DNA from: Manis javanica
Taxonomy: Eukaryota; Chordata; Mammalia; Pholidota; Manidae
DNA: 64,000 bases
Direction of reading: 5' to 3'
Assembly (NCBI RefSeq): GCF_040802235.1
Contig: NC_133158.1
Location: forward strand, 159,747,401-159,811,400
How positions within the stretch are numbered: the first letter of the stretch is position 1; the number at the start of each line of letters is the position of its first letter. Position numbers and translations under genes: made by a program. The notes below the pieces were generated by a model. That model was not told the origin of the DNA. It saw nothing but the letters and a program-made list of their open reading frames with translations, and did not search any database. Below, piece after piece: positions 11,570 to 22,500 of this stretch.

Positions 11570-11910
11570 TCCATGCCACCCCCGCGACCACAGAAGCCTT
11601 TGGAGGCTGGCAAGTGGTTGTTAGCAAAGCCACACAAGTTTCCGTCGGCGTGGACACTGCCTGAGGATTCCTTCAGGGCACTCGTCCCAGACCCTCGTCA
11701 GGGTGCCGTGTCGGGCTGTGGTGGATCCTGTGCTGACACAAGCTCGAAGCTGTGTCTGCCGTGACCGTGGTGGCCTCTGGGAGCTGCACACGATGCTTGG
11801 GACCTGGGTGCAGAAATCGCCAGAGAAGCCTTGCACTTCGGCAGTAATTTTAAAAAGAGAGAGAAAATTGCCCAGAACTCCTTACGGAGTCCACACCCTT
11901 GGAGAAACAG
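11570..11910. other. moderately CpG-rich segment
   Basis: By eye, about 16 CpG dinucleotides lie in roughly 340 bp, well above the surrounding sequence, together with higher G+C. Five short open frames overlap here on both strands, as expected from GC-rich noncoding DNA. It abuts a MIR. It could be a weak promoter, an exon of a noncoding RNA, or the remains of a CpG-rich repeat; nothing in the sequence decides. Confidence 0.4.
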
Positions 11911-11911
11911 C

Positions 11912-12128
11912 GCGGAGCCAGGCTGACTGGGTCTGAATCCCAGCTCTGCCGTTACTGCGAGATCCAAAGCGGGTTACTTGGCTCTCTGAGCCGTACTTTC
12001 CGTACCTGTGAATTGAGCATAATGGGGCCCGACTCTCAGGCCTATTATGAAGACCAAAAGAGTTAAAATTTATAAAGTACTTGGAACAATGCCTGGCACA
12101 TAGTAAGAATTACATAAGTGTTTGTCAA
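11912..12128 (+). repeat. MIR SINE, near full length
   Basis: The order is 'ctgactgggtctgaatccca', 'gctctgccgttactgcgaga', 'ttacttggctctctgagccg', 'gacgactctcaggcc'-like sequence, then 'aaagtacttggaacaatgcc' and 'tggcacatagtaagaattac'. All MIR segments are present in order, including the 3' end shared with L2-type tails. It is among the best-preserved MIRs in the window. Confidence 0.85.
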
Positions 12129-12299
12129 ATACATTTTTTTGTTCAAGTTCACCCAATAGAGGATGCATCCAAGCCCTAGTTTCCTACCTAGAAATGGTCC
12201 CTTAGATTCATGTATGGCTTCCCACAAGATTTTAGTCCTATTTCTATTTTCCAATACAGAACTCGTCTCACGTAAATAAGACTTAATTTAGCTTAATTT

Positions 12300-12420
12300 C
12301 AGCTGATTCATGCAGTACCACTAATGAGCAAGGCCCTGGGCGCTACAGAGTGTGCACAGCAGGTGAGCCCTGAGGCCTGCCCCCAAGGATGTTACAGTCT
12401 TACGGAGGGACACTTAACCT
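12300..12420 (+). repeat. ancient LINE-like repeat fragment, family not named
   Basis: 'aatgagcaaggccctgggcg' and 'cccaaggatgttacagtctt' match a widespread old mammalian repeat built around 'aggcactgtgctaggcgctg' and 'ggagcttacagtcta'. Related copies occur at 31455, 43200, 46320 and 56615 in this window. I do not recall the Repbase name with certainty. Confidence 0.5.
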
Positions 12421-12429
12421 CTCTCTCTG

Positions 12430-13870
12430 AGCTTGCCTGCACATGTCCCTGCCTATAATTAACCTAAGTGGTGCCCTCCAGCTTTAACAATCTATAAATC
12501 AAATAATTTAGAATAAAAGTCTGAATGCCATGAACTAAATGAGAAATGTAAAGTGTTGTCAGGGCCCAAAGGAGGGAAAATTATCCGTTAGTGTTACTCT
12601 AGGGTAAGTTATAATATTACGCATACTGTCTCACCTTAAAGTGCCGTCCCTTCTCTACTAATTCAAATTATTTAAGGCATGTGGATTCGGGCCAGGGGAG
12701 GTACTTTTTTTTTTAGTATGGATCTATACAATTTAAATTATGAGACGTTTCCAAATTTTAATCACAGAGCTTTTAAGTGTGGAGTTTATCAAGTTAGAAG
12801 TCCTTTTTTTCAATAGTAAAAGACAATGTTTTGCACCTAGCCTAAATCATACGAGTCTCTATTTTAAGGAAGTGAGATTGCCCTGCCTCTGACCCCCACC
12901 AACCTAAGCAAGAGCTCTCGCCTACCACGAACTCCCTAACTGGAGAGTTCCCAAAGGGCTCTCACATGTGCTCAGATACCAGCCTACTCACTGCTGTTCA
13001 AGCTGCTCCCTCCGGCACTTCTATTATTCAGCTCAGCTTTGCTCTTTGGGATTTCTGCAGTGCTTGGATATGACAGTCTCCTGTCAGCCGGGACCGGTGT
13101 CTTCATGGCGTAATACTCCCGATGATGCTAACAACAGTCCCACCAATCCCCCAGGCTGCCTGGTGCTGCTTCCACCAGGAGGATTTCCCCGGGAGCTCCC
13201 TCAGCCTCCACAGTCCTGCACAGGTACACACCTGGGTTTGCAAGGTGTCAAATTGTGCATTCATTGTAGCACAATGGAAAGAAATTGGCTCTCTCATTCA
13301 TGTTACAAACTATTGAATAGACCCCAAAAAAGTGTTTCTTAGGTCCAAAAATGTTACCAATTTGGTGAAATAGTTCTTTCAGTTGTTAGTTACACATTGC
13401 TCTTCCTCCCAAGGACGCAAACATGCTATCAGTGGGTTAGGTGACCATCACCATCCTACACTAGCTCTCTTCCTATGCAAAATGGCTATTTATAAGGCCT
13501 GCTGGCCTTGGCAGGCTTCTTGCCTTAGCATGAGATCTCCCTGGGGAGGCCCTTCCCTCTAGACACAGACTTCTGTCTGGGCAGTCACCAATTCCCCCAT
13601 GCACCTAGAGGTTTCTTAAACTCAGCAATGAACACACCTTAAGTCCTTTCCCATGCAACTCCTCAATCCTCAAGAAAATAGGTTTGAAATAATATTGCTC
13701 AAGCTTTGAGAAAAATCACTTGATATAAGCCACATCTTCAGGGAAGCCTCTAGGGAGGTGGCTGGCCAAAATTAGGAGGAAAGAAAAATGTAAAGGAAGG
13801 GTAGCAGTTATTGCTAGCTAGTTAGTCCTCTAATTCTGTTCTCCCCTTCTTCCAGATTAGAAGAGTTTGG
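12430..13870. other. unassigned sequence with non-supported open frames
   Basis: The segment at 12960-13340 carries a 124-codon frame on the plus strand and two 64-codon frames overlapping it. It is Cys/Ser/Pro-rich without any domain and reads like translated noncoding GC-richer DNA. I assign nothing else. Confidence 0.35.
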
Positions 13871-13877
13871 CGGGGCA

Positions 13878-13990
13878 TGAAGCTGTCAGGAGCACATTGC
13901 CCAGGCCCCCCTGGCATCCAGGAGTCACCTTGAGGCTGAGTTCTCACCAACAGAATGTGAACAAAAGTGACATGTGCAAAACTTATGCCA
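13878..13990 (+). mobile_element. possible MLT1-type LTR fragment
   Basis: 'ttgaggctgagttctcacca', 'acagaatgtgaacaaaagtg' and 'acatgtgcaaaact' resemble the mid-LTR segment of older MLT1 subfamilies. No ends are visible, so the call is tentative. Confidence 0.4.
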
Positions 13991-14189
13991 TTTGATTAAA
14001 ATGAAGTCTATACTTGCCCTCTCCCCTAGTTCCCACTGAGAGTAACCAAGTTTCAACCACCCAAAGGGCACAATACCCAAGGAAAATGAATAAAGGTATC
14101 AGAGGGAAGGAGAGAGAGAAGGAAGGAACAAATTAACAAACAAAGGAAGGAAACAGCTTTCTTAAGCCCTAGAGTTTGTAGACTGAGGT

Positions 14190-14455
14190 GAGTACCTACC
14201 ATAGTTGCTTGTTAAGAGACAACACGAACAATACTATGTTATGTACTTGACAGCTGGTAAGAGAGTAGATCCTAAATATTCTCACCACACACAGACACCA
14301 ACACACACATAAGGATAATTATGTGAAGTGTTGGAACTGTTAGCTAACCCTATTGTGGTGCTCATTTCACAATATAAACAAATATCAAATCATCCCATTG
14401 TATACTTTAAACTTACACAATGTTATATGACAATTACGTGTCAATAAAGCTGGGC
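14190..14455 (+). mobile_element. L1 LINE 3' UTR end
   Basis: 'aagagagtagatcctaaata' and 'ttctcaccacacacag', then 'aattatgtgaagtgttggaa', 'ctgttagctaaccctattgt' and 'aacttacacaatgttatatg' with the terminal 'caataaagctgg' are the 3' end of an L1. The long poly-A tail has decayed. This L1 3' end type is shared among several placental orders. Confidence 0.8.
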
Positions 14456-14559
14456 GTCGGTAAGAGGCAACAGAGGGGTCACAAGTAACAAGGTCAATGT
14501 AAGTGTAAGAACATCTCCCAACAGAAGAAAACCTCTTTCCCTGGAAGATGAATATTGAT

Positions 14560-14690
14560 GCTACTGGCTCTCAAATTTCAGTGTGACTGTGAATCAGCTG
14601 GGGAGGTTGTTAACACAGCTCAGCGCTCCATCCCCTGAGACTCTGGTTTCAGTCAGTCTTTGGTGGACATCCTAGGGCTCCACTTTTAAA
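14560..14690 (-). mobile_element. MER5A-type hAT MITE, antisense, partial
   Basis: 'ctggctctcaaatttcagtg', 'gaatcagctggggaggttgt', 'taacacagctcagcgctcca' and 'gggctccacttttaaaacag' fit the antisense order of a MER5-group element. The right part is diverged beyond recognition. Confidence 0.55.
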
Positions 14691-15324
14691 ACAGTGCTCT
14701 CAGCAGCCGCAGCTGCACTATCAAACACGCGGATAGGTTTGCAATGGCGAGACTAACCCACAGCGAAGTGGAATCAAAGAACTGAGATCTTGAGGAAGGT
14801 AGAAATCTATAAAAAGCCTCAGGAAATAATAGGCTCACTTATTGTCTTCCAGCCAAACTTTACTTCTAGGATGCTCTTCTGAGAAAATAGCATTTTCTAC
14901 ATTTCCACGTAAAATGTATTTTCTACAGGATATGATTATATTTCAGTCTATTTTTTGCTTGCTTACACATTCTTGCTGTGATAAATATGAGAAACTTGAT
15001 TGACTCACATCTCTCCAAATTATTCTACATTTCTAATTATGGAAGCCTAAATTAAAGAGGTTCCCACCACTCCCTTCTGCTTCAGTTACTGTATCATTCA
15101 TGGAAAATAAAAGTGTTTGGTGTTGAAAACCTTTTGATCTTAGTCCATATTAGATTCAGAGATTTGGAAAATCATGAACTTCCTCTCTGATCACTTATTT
15201 TGATACAACTTGCTTATAACTTGTTAGCAGGATATGCTGCCTATTCAGTACTTGCCTCAACTTCTAAAGTTCATGGTAGAGTAAATTAAAGCCATTTCCT
15301 ATCCAAGGCAGAGAAGGTTACATA

Positions 15325-15462
15325 GATCAGAGATTCACAAAGTGGGGTACCCAGACCAGCAGTAGCACTTGGAAATTTTGTTAGAAATGCAAATTAAGAC
15401 CCAGGTCAGAATTCTGAGGGGCCTTTCATGTAGTTCTGATGCTCAGTGGGGTTTGAGGGCCA
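15325..15462 (+). mobile_element. MER5A-type hAT MITE, partial
   Basis: 'gagattcacaaagtggggta', 'cccagaccagcagtagcact', 'ttgttagaaatgcaaattaa' and 'agacccaggtcagaattctg' follow the MER5A consensus order. The terminal segment 'cagtggggtttgagggccat' is a degraded inverted end. Confidence 0.75.
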
Positions 15463-15559
15463 TCTCTATCTTCTTTTCCAGCAAAGAAGTACAGCCCATC
15501 ACTGTACCTGCAGAAGAACATTTCTCCTCTCGGTCCCCTTCTTCACCATATCTCAGTCC

Positions 15560-16290
15560 AAACCCTTACCACATTTCATCCATGCTATGAAAGAAGCATC
15601 TGTCCAGTCTCCCTGTCTTTAATCTTGCTCCTTCTGTATCCACCCTCCACAGAAGTCCAGAGTATCCTTTTGAATATTAATTTGCCCATGAACTTTCCTA
15701 ATTAAAATCCTTCAAAGGACTGCAGGATAAAATCCCAAAATCCCTAACTTGTTTTTAAAAGCTGATGATTATCTGGCCCTCCTTCCAGTTTTATGCCTTG
15801 ATAAGCAAACCCCTCCCCCATTCTAATGTCTCTTGGCCTTTGCCAGTGCTGTGCTCTCTGATTGAAATGAATTACATAGGCCAGAAACTTTGATATATAA
15901 AATAAAATTGTTCTCATCTAGTCGCAAAAGCAGAGTTACTTCTCCTTAATCTTCCCCACTTCAACCACCCACTTCAACTCATGGATACCCCGTGGCAACA
16001 GCAAAATCCTATTTATTTGTAAATCAGGAATGTCTCACTTCCTCTGGGCAGCCTCTGTGATCACTCCTGGCAGATTCAGGTGCTCTGGCCTTTGTGCTCC
16101 AATGCTTCCTGTAAACCACCTACTCTAAGATCTCTCATGGACTGTAGCAATTTATAAATATGATGCTCTTTCTACTGAGGACAGGGACTGTGTTTTGTTC
16201 CATTCTGGAGTCTCAGGAACCCCAGCATCTAGCACAGCATGTAATCCAAAGGTATCAAATGATGTTGTCAATTGGTACAACTGATGAATG
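15560..16290 (+). mobile_element. L2 LINE 3' end, long copy
   Basis: The L2 3' region is present in order: 'ttaatcttgctccttctg', 'aaatccttcaaaggactgca', 'ctggccctccttccagtttt', 'ttggcctttgccagtgctgt', 'cctctgggcagcctctgtga', 'ctgaggacagggactgtgtt', 'agcatctagcacagcatgta', ending in a short TGAA-type run 'gatgaatgaatgaa', which is the diagnostic L2 terminus. It is interrupted around 15860-15960 by a segment I cannot place. Confidence 0.8.
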
Positions 16291-16499
16291 AATGAAGGTG
16301 TAAATGAATATCAAATAATTGTTGTAAGGAGAATGAATAGCTTAGGCGTTGAAGTCATTTCTAATCTGAACTTCTTAATTATGCTACATTGTTTTCCAGG
16401 TTGTAGACCAGTAACCAGCAATCAAAACTCTCCAAGGACATATCTTATTTGGTCAGCACAGTGTTTAAAAATTTGTAAATGCCTTTAGGTGGGGCATAT

Positions 16500-16870
16500 G
16501 CCCTCTCTCAAGAGTCTAGTCCCTCCATCCTTTTTGTCTTGCTTCTACCAGACTCACACATCCATGTTACCATCTTGGTTCATGAAGGCATGTGAGTCAG
16601 CCACCAGCCTTTTCTGCTTTTTTGGACCCAAATCTTTGCCTCCTCTTTCCCACCCACAGCTCTTACACTCCATCCCATTTGCTACTCAAGTCATACCTCT
16701 GCCTCTCACTGGCATTCTTAGATCCATACATACACATTCTAGAATTCTCAGCATCTCTCTTTGGTACTTACCTTGGGCCTCTCCAGTTGAGCTGGAAATC
16801 TACTGCATCTCCAGGCTGGTGCCGTGGTCCTTCCTCTGGGGCCTCCCATCCCCGAAGGCATGTAGTGTGA
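16500..16870. other. unassigned pyrimidine-rich sequence with open frames
   Basis: A 137-codon frame (16489-16902) and a 92-codon frame overlap. The peptide is Pro/Ser/Leu-rich and ends inside a MIR. Pieces such as 'ctgcctctcactggcattct' hint at a second L2 fragment but the match is too weak to call. Not a supported gene. Confidence 0.4.
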
Positions 16871-16871
16871 T

Positions 16872-17020
16872 CTTTAGGGCACAAACACCAGCTCTGACAT
16901 AGTCAAACTATGTGGCCTTGGAAGTCTATTTCTAAGCCTCAGCTTCTTATCTATAAATGAGAAATCATATCTTCCTTGTATATTTGTTGGAAGCATTAAA
17001 TGAGAACTTATGAGTTAAAA
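16872..17020 (+). repeat. MIR SINE
   Basis: 'caccagctctgacatagtca', 'aactatgtggccttggaagt', 'aagcctcagcttcttatcta' and 'aagcattaaatgagaactta' are the MIR segments in sense order. The extreme 5' and 3' parts are missing. Confidence 0.8.
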
Positions 17021-17114
17021 CATATTATATAATTTTGCAAACTAGTAGAGCTTTATTAAATTCTATCTTCTTCCATTTGGTTAAGGCAATACAGCTCTAG
17101 TAACAAAAATGAAA

Positions 17115-17330
17115 GAGCTGTTTATTAGTGAACTTCTACTATGCGTTGGTCTGTTCAAATATGCTGTTCAATGAATCCTTACAAAACAACATCCACAACC
17201 ATGACCTGATATTACTATTCCCATTTTACCTAAAGGAAATTGAAGTTCAGAGAAGGCAAAATATTTGTCCATCATAACAAATGGTGCTCATCAGTAAGGA
17301 ATGCTTTGGGCTCCAAGCAATCAAACTACT
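17115..17330 (-). repeat. MIR SINE, antisense
   Basis: 'tagtgaacttctactatgcg', 'caatgaatccttacaaaaca', 'tgatattactattcccattt' and 'aattgaagttcagagaaggc' give the antisense MIR order. Together with the preceding sense copy it forms a loose inverted MIR pair. Confidence 0.7.
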
Positions 17331-17334
17331 TTTT

Positions 17335-18480
17335 TTTTCTTTTTATCATATGACAAGGAATCCAAAAGTTGTGTTGGTGATTCAACCAGGTAAGGGTGCT
17401 ATGTCTGGGTCACAGACATCTTGTCCTCTGCACCTTGGTCAGAAGATAATTACAGCCATTTATCCATTTATGGATCCCATACAGGAAGAAGTAGGGGTGG
17501 TGGCAAAAAAGAAAATGACTTTCTCCTCATGTTCTTTTTTAGGAAAATATTTTTTAGAAATTCTGTAGGGGTTCCCCCTTACAGCTTAGTGGACAGAACT
17601 GGGTCACACAGCCTCACTGGGAAGAAGGCTGAGGAAGCCAGAATCTTACTCTTTCAACCTCTTGGTGGTAAGCTGGTGAGAGAGGAGGCTGAGACTGGGT
17701 ACTGGGTTGGCCGAATAAGTATCTGCCACAGGCAGACTGGGAGGAAAGGGATTCCAGTACAAGCCTGTCTGACTTCAAAGGCCACATTCCTTTCATTACT
17801 CTATGCTATACCTTTTGTTATGCAAATGTAATTATTTTACAGAAATTTAATTTTTAATAAAAAATCCAAATTAAGGTCTCTATTATCATTCTGAACTCTT
17901 ACAAAGAAAACCTGATCTCTCTCTCTAATGACCTATGATAAAAATGGCATATTATAAAAAAATAATTGTACCTTATGGAATAGGGATAGAACTGTCTTGA
18001 AAATATGTTTTCCCTTTGATATAAAAAGCAAGAGTGATGTTATAAAGCAGGAGTCATCAAACTGGCAACAGATTTCAGATATGTTTAAATTGGAAGAGGA
18101 TGGATTATACACTTTTAAAAGATCCATTTTATATTTTTTATCATAAATTCATGTAACCTAGGTAACATGTTTCTGCTACATCTTTCAACCAAATGTTTTC
18201 AACATTTTCAAATTCAAGCCAGAATCATTTTGCAAAGGATTTTTGTGTTTGTTTAAAGACTAGAGTTACATTTCAATTTATTTTTGCAATCCACTGATAC
18301 TTATCGAGATGTGAATATATAGATGAAAATATTTCCAATTTCTAAAGATAACATTAAATCAATGTAACTGTTGAAATGAAATTCAGATCCAAGTTTTATT
18401 TCAGTTAAAATTTCCAGTCATTCTATTTTGAAAGAAATAACTGTATTTGCATTATTAAAAGCCAGAAAAGAAAAATGAAT
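17335..18480. other. unassigned AT-rich sequence
   Basis: No gene and no repeat I can place. A 136-codon plus-strand frame at 17421-17831 has no domain and a composition close to that of the DNA. The A+T content rises sharply after 17820. Confidence 0.35.
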
Positions 18481-18483
18481 GTT

Positions 18484-18834
18484 TGTATTGCCTGAGAGTT
18501 TTGACTCCAGCCAAGTTCACTATGGATTCAGTGAGACCAAGAAATGACTATGGAACATTCTTGGGGTAAAAGGGTCTATACCTGGCTTTATTCTCACAGT
18601 GGTAAGTGGAGCACTAGAATTACGTCTGCATCCAGCAGTCTGCAGGTCTGTAGTCCACTCCGTCTCTGTCTTGACCCAGAGCACTGGGCATAGCTCTTTA
18701 TATAGTGACTCAGTCAATAATAGCTTATTGCCTACAAGTGTGGAAGCAGTAGCCTAGCAGCAGGCCAACTACATCATCAAGTAGTTTAGGGTCAGCTGAG
18801 GATCCTGGCCATAGGATCTTGCATTTTCCCCACA
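18484..18834 (-). mobile_element. solo LTR of an unnamed ERV family, copy 1 (antisense)
   Basis: Read on the minus strand this starts TGTGGGGAAAATG and ends GGCAATACA. The flanks at 18479-18483 (atgtt) and 18835-18839 (ctgtt) match at four of five bases, compatible with a decayed target duplication. A TATATAAA box lies at 18697-18704 (minus) and an AATAAA signal at 18587-18592 (minus). It shares many segments in order with the LTR at 19184-19587, including 'gcccagtgctc' and 'gaatccatagtgaactt', but lacks about 50 bp after the TATA region. No retroviral internal sequence is adjacent. I do not recognise the family. Confidence 0.75.
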
Positions 18835-18839
18835 CTGTT

Positions 18840-19178
18840 CACCTAAGAATTAGCAAGGAGTTTAGTTAATTTAGGACATAAGAGAACAACCTTGTCTTTT
18901 AGTCTAAAAATATCAGCTTGATTAACTAAACTAGTTGCAAATGATGAAGTAGTTTCTCTGGTTTAGTATTTCACGTTTTGATGTATGGAATCACCTCTCT
19001 GTTATCAGTGTATAGGATGGAGTAGATTATAAATATTGTGCTCAGATCTGTCTTAGAAACGACATTTCTAAAAAAATATTAAATCAATATTATCTGCAGG
19101 AATGCTAAAATCTCCTCCATTGAAAGAAAGAAAAAAACTTTCAAGTACCTGATGGAAACAGAGTTTATACTGGAGATG
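18840..19178. other. spacer between two inverted LTRs
   Basis: About 340 bp of AT-rich sequence separates the two copies. It contains no recognisable gag, pol or env remnant, so the two LTRs do not belong to one inverted provirus. I find no gene in it. Confidence 0.5.
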
Positions 19179-19183
19179 GCTAC

Positions 19184-19587
19184 TGTGGATAAAGTGAAGG
19201 TTTCTATAGCTAGGATTCTCGCCTGGCCCTGGTTGGCTAGCTCACCACACACATGTGGGCAATACATTGTTACTGACTGTATATAAAGAACTCCGCCCAG
19301 TGCTCAGGGTGACATGGTGTCATGGCTGCAGAAGAGCAGAGGCTGGAGTGGTGGCAGCACCGAGGACAGAGACTGGGATGGCTGCGGGGGCAGAAAGGCC
19401 CAGAGGCAGGGACAGGCTTGCTGCATGCAGACTCGCTCTGAGTGGACAGGATTCTAGTGATTGACCTGCCACCATGGGAACGAAGTTGGGTATAAACCTT
19501 TCCACCCTAAGAACATTCCATTGTCATTTCTTTGGTCTCATTGAATCCATAGTGAACTTGTCTGGGGCTGAAACCCATTGCAAGACA
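19184..19587 (+). mobile_element. solo LTR of the same unnamed ERV family, copy 2
   Basis: This 404-bp unit begins TGTGG and ends AAGACA. It is flanked by an exact 5-bp target duplication, GCTAC at 19179-19183 and 19588-19592. A TATATAAA box lies at 19280-19287, followed by the GC-rich stretch expected at an R/U5 boundary. Five-base duplications fit ERVL- or ERVK-like, and some gammaretroviral, integrases; the class is not decided. The short frames at 19255-19505 are inside the LTR and are not genes. Confidence 0.85.
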
Positions 19588-19592
19588 GCTAC

Positions 19593-22500
19593 AAATGAAA
19601 ATGAACATTAAGCATGGTTATTGATCTCAGAACTTCCTGAGGAGCAGCACTAGTTTAAGGCTGTATTCATTAGAACCTCAGTCAGCAATCTGCAGTGAAA
19701 AACCCAACCAAGGGAGTAGCAGTCCAGGGCAGGAAAGGCACCTAAGGGATGTCATCAGGGCCCTAGCTCCACAAACCTTCCTCCTCATGATCACGCGATA
19801 GTGACTTCCCTGCCAAGTCATCAGTCTCATGCCAGCTAGGATGAAGAAAGAATGGGGGTTGAGGTCTGGCCAATAGCCCTAGAGACAACTCTGAAATTCT
19901 GTGACAGGACTTTAAAACCATTGATTCTAATCCCTTCATTTTAAGTGAAAAAAATAAAACACTGTGACATCAAATACTCATCCTAGGTGACGAGCTAGTT
20001 ATATTTAAAACAGGTCCTGTTAGTCCTTGGGTCAGTGTCATTTCTTATGTGCCCACCACTTCCCGGGTGTTGGTGGGCTTCCTTTGGGATGTTAATAATA
20101 ATGTCATCAGGGGCCTCTCCATATCCTGAAGGAGAAAGATTAGGAAAGGGCTGGGTCACTAACTCCTAAGAACCTTTACAGTATGGATACCAGGCCAGAG
20201 GAGCATCTTTTTTCACAATCCCATCCTTCCCTGTTCTCCATAGGCAGGTCTCAGTATCTTGGCATCAAAAGTCCAGAGAACAAAGAAATCTTGCTGAAAA
20301 GAGCAATGGTCACAGTTGTGATAACTGTGGTGGTGAAGGTGGTGGAGATTGTCTGGTGAAGGGAGTGGGTGGTGAGGGATCGTGTGAGGGAAAGAAAACC
20401 AGATTCATCTAAAAATGTGGAGGTTCTTAGTATCTATTTTTCTCACCTTTGTGCACACATGAAAGCATAGAGACAAATGCCAAGGTCTTATTTAACATCC
20501 TATGACTATATAAATAAAGACAAGAGCTCATGCGTACTGTTGAAATTTTACAGGTGGCACATACCGTAGCCACTACCAAGCAGTTGGTTTCTGGCTTGAC
20601 TGAGACGAGTCCTGAATTCCTGTTATCAGAATAACTGGGTCATGCAGCTCAATAGGATGACTATCAGCTGAGAGAGGAGCCATGTAGTTAGTGAGAATTC
20701 TACTTGCGGAAGCTGGAAAACACCCCGCTGCGTGTGACGGCAGATGGCCTCAGCATGCCTTTGTGCTTGGTCACATGCCATTAATCTATGACCGAAGGAG
20801 CAGGTGGCACCCAGAGACCACACCATTTCCTTCAGATGTCATCCAAGCTATAGAAAAGTACAAATCATCTCAACATGTTAAAATCTCCATAGTGATCTTT
20901 TATAAGTGTACTTCTTAAGCAAATGGAAATGAGAAACCAACACTTTATCTCCATTTTCCTGGTGTCTGTGGAAGACTCCATAGAATACATTTTAGTGAGC
21001 AATCACTCAATTAGATGTTCGCTGGACGAAAGTAATTCTAAAATAGGACATTAACTCCACATTTAAAGAAAAATTCACTAAACCTCAGTAGCTCATTACC
21101 ATGAAATGCATTTGATTATATTTTGTAGCATGGGAGAGTTTCCCAAGTATAAAGCATTCAGTAAAATGTTTTACAAATTAAGGTGGATCAACAATGCTAG
21201 AATAATTTGAAATTATTAGAATTGTTCCAATAATTAGAAATTATTCTAAGCCCAAGACAAGTTTCTTCCTGGTTCACTCCTATGCAGCCCTTGGGACCTG
21301 AGAGATCAAGACTTCCATGAGTCCTCCTGAGGAAGGGTCTTAATAGGCACCCTCAGTCCGTACTGTTCTTTTTCTGTACAGCATTCAAATACCAGCACTG
21401 CACATTAAAATCTTAAATTTATTATCTACAGCTATTAAAATGCTATGGCCAAATGCTATTCAGCAACACCCAAATAGCTTTCCTTTCATATTATTATTTG
21501 CATTAGTGAAAGCCATTTAAAAATGAAATCCCATTTTAATTTATCTTTGTGTTTAGATTATTGTTCTAGCCTGAGAAGAAGAAAAACACTAATCCCTTTA
21601 GAAATGAAAATTGCCTTCTTGTGTTCTGAACTAATTTAATCTAAATTGTTAACTCTGCAGAAGGTGGATTCAGAAGAGAGAAATCTCATCCCAAGGGCTA
21701 GAAAGGTAGCGGGTTTATCTTACTTATGCATCTGGTGCCCTAATTCATGAGGATTGTGAAACTCAGGATTTACCACTCAGCTCACAACCAGCCTTTTACT
21801 CAATACATTCTGCAATGACAAAGCAATAAGATAATAAGTTCAACCCAGTGGAGTGTCCAAAATAAATACAAAGCTACAACATAAACCTTTAGCAACTGGA
21901 ACGGAGCAGCTGTTCAATATCATGGGAAACTGCCTGCAGTTGAAGTTTGGGAGATGGAGGGAAAGAGAACTGGAAAGTCACACCATCACCTCACCCCAGC
22001 TTGCGAAGGGAAGATACAGCCTTCCAAAGCAAGCAGCTCTGAATCCTAAGTATGAAGTCTGTTTTTTCCCAGGTGCACAATGACCAAAATCTATTTACTT
22101 GTGTGCTTTAGACTCTCCTCTGCAAAAACAAACACGTGACTGTCCAAGTTTTATATTTGGAGCAACTACTGAATGCTCTCTTAGATGAATGTAGTCAAGA
22201 TCTGTTTCTTCCCACAGCCATGCACTATGTCACTTCTTTTCCACTTCCAGAGTAAGGATTCAGACACAAGAGCCTGACAGGTGTTTTAAACAGCCTCAAC
22301 GCAGCTCCAGTCTACAGGGAACTGGTCCCTTGCCATTCTTCCTCTTTAAGCTCAGTCCGCGACACAGACAAATGGAAAACCTCATTTAGCCAGATCGCAG
22401 TAAGTGATCATATTGTAATTTGCTCTCGTTTCAAAAGAAATTGAAGGAGGATACATGGAAGTCCTTGCTAAAATCTTCCCCAAGCCTAGATCTTGAATGG

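Noticed and set aside
18484..19587. Inverted LTR pair as a rearranged single provirus or a large MITE
   Set aside because: Each copy has its own flanking duplication, and the spacer holds no retroviral sequence. The copies differ by an internal deletion and many substitutions.
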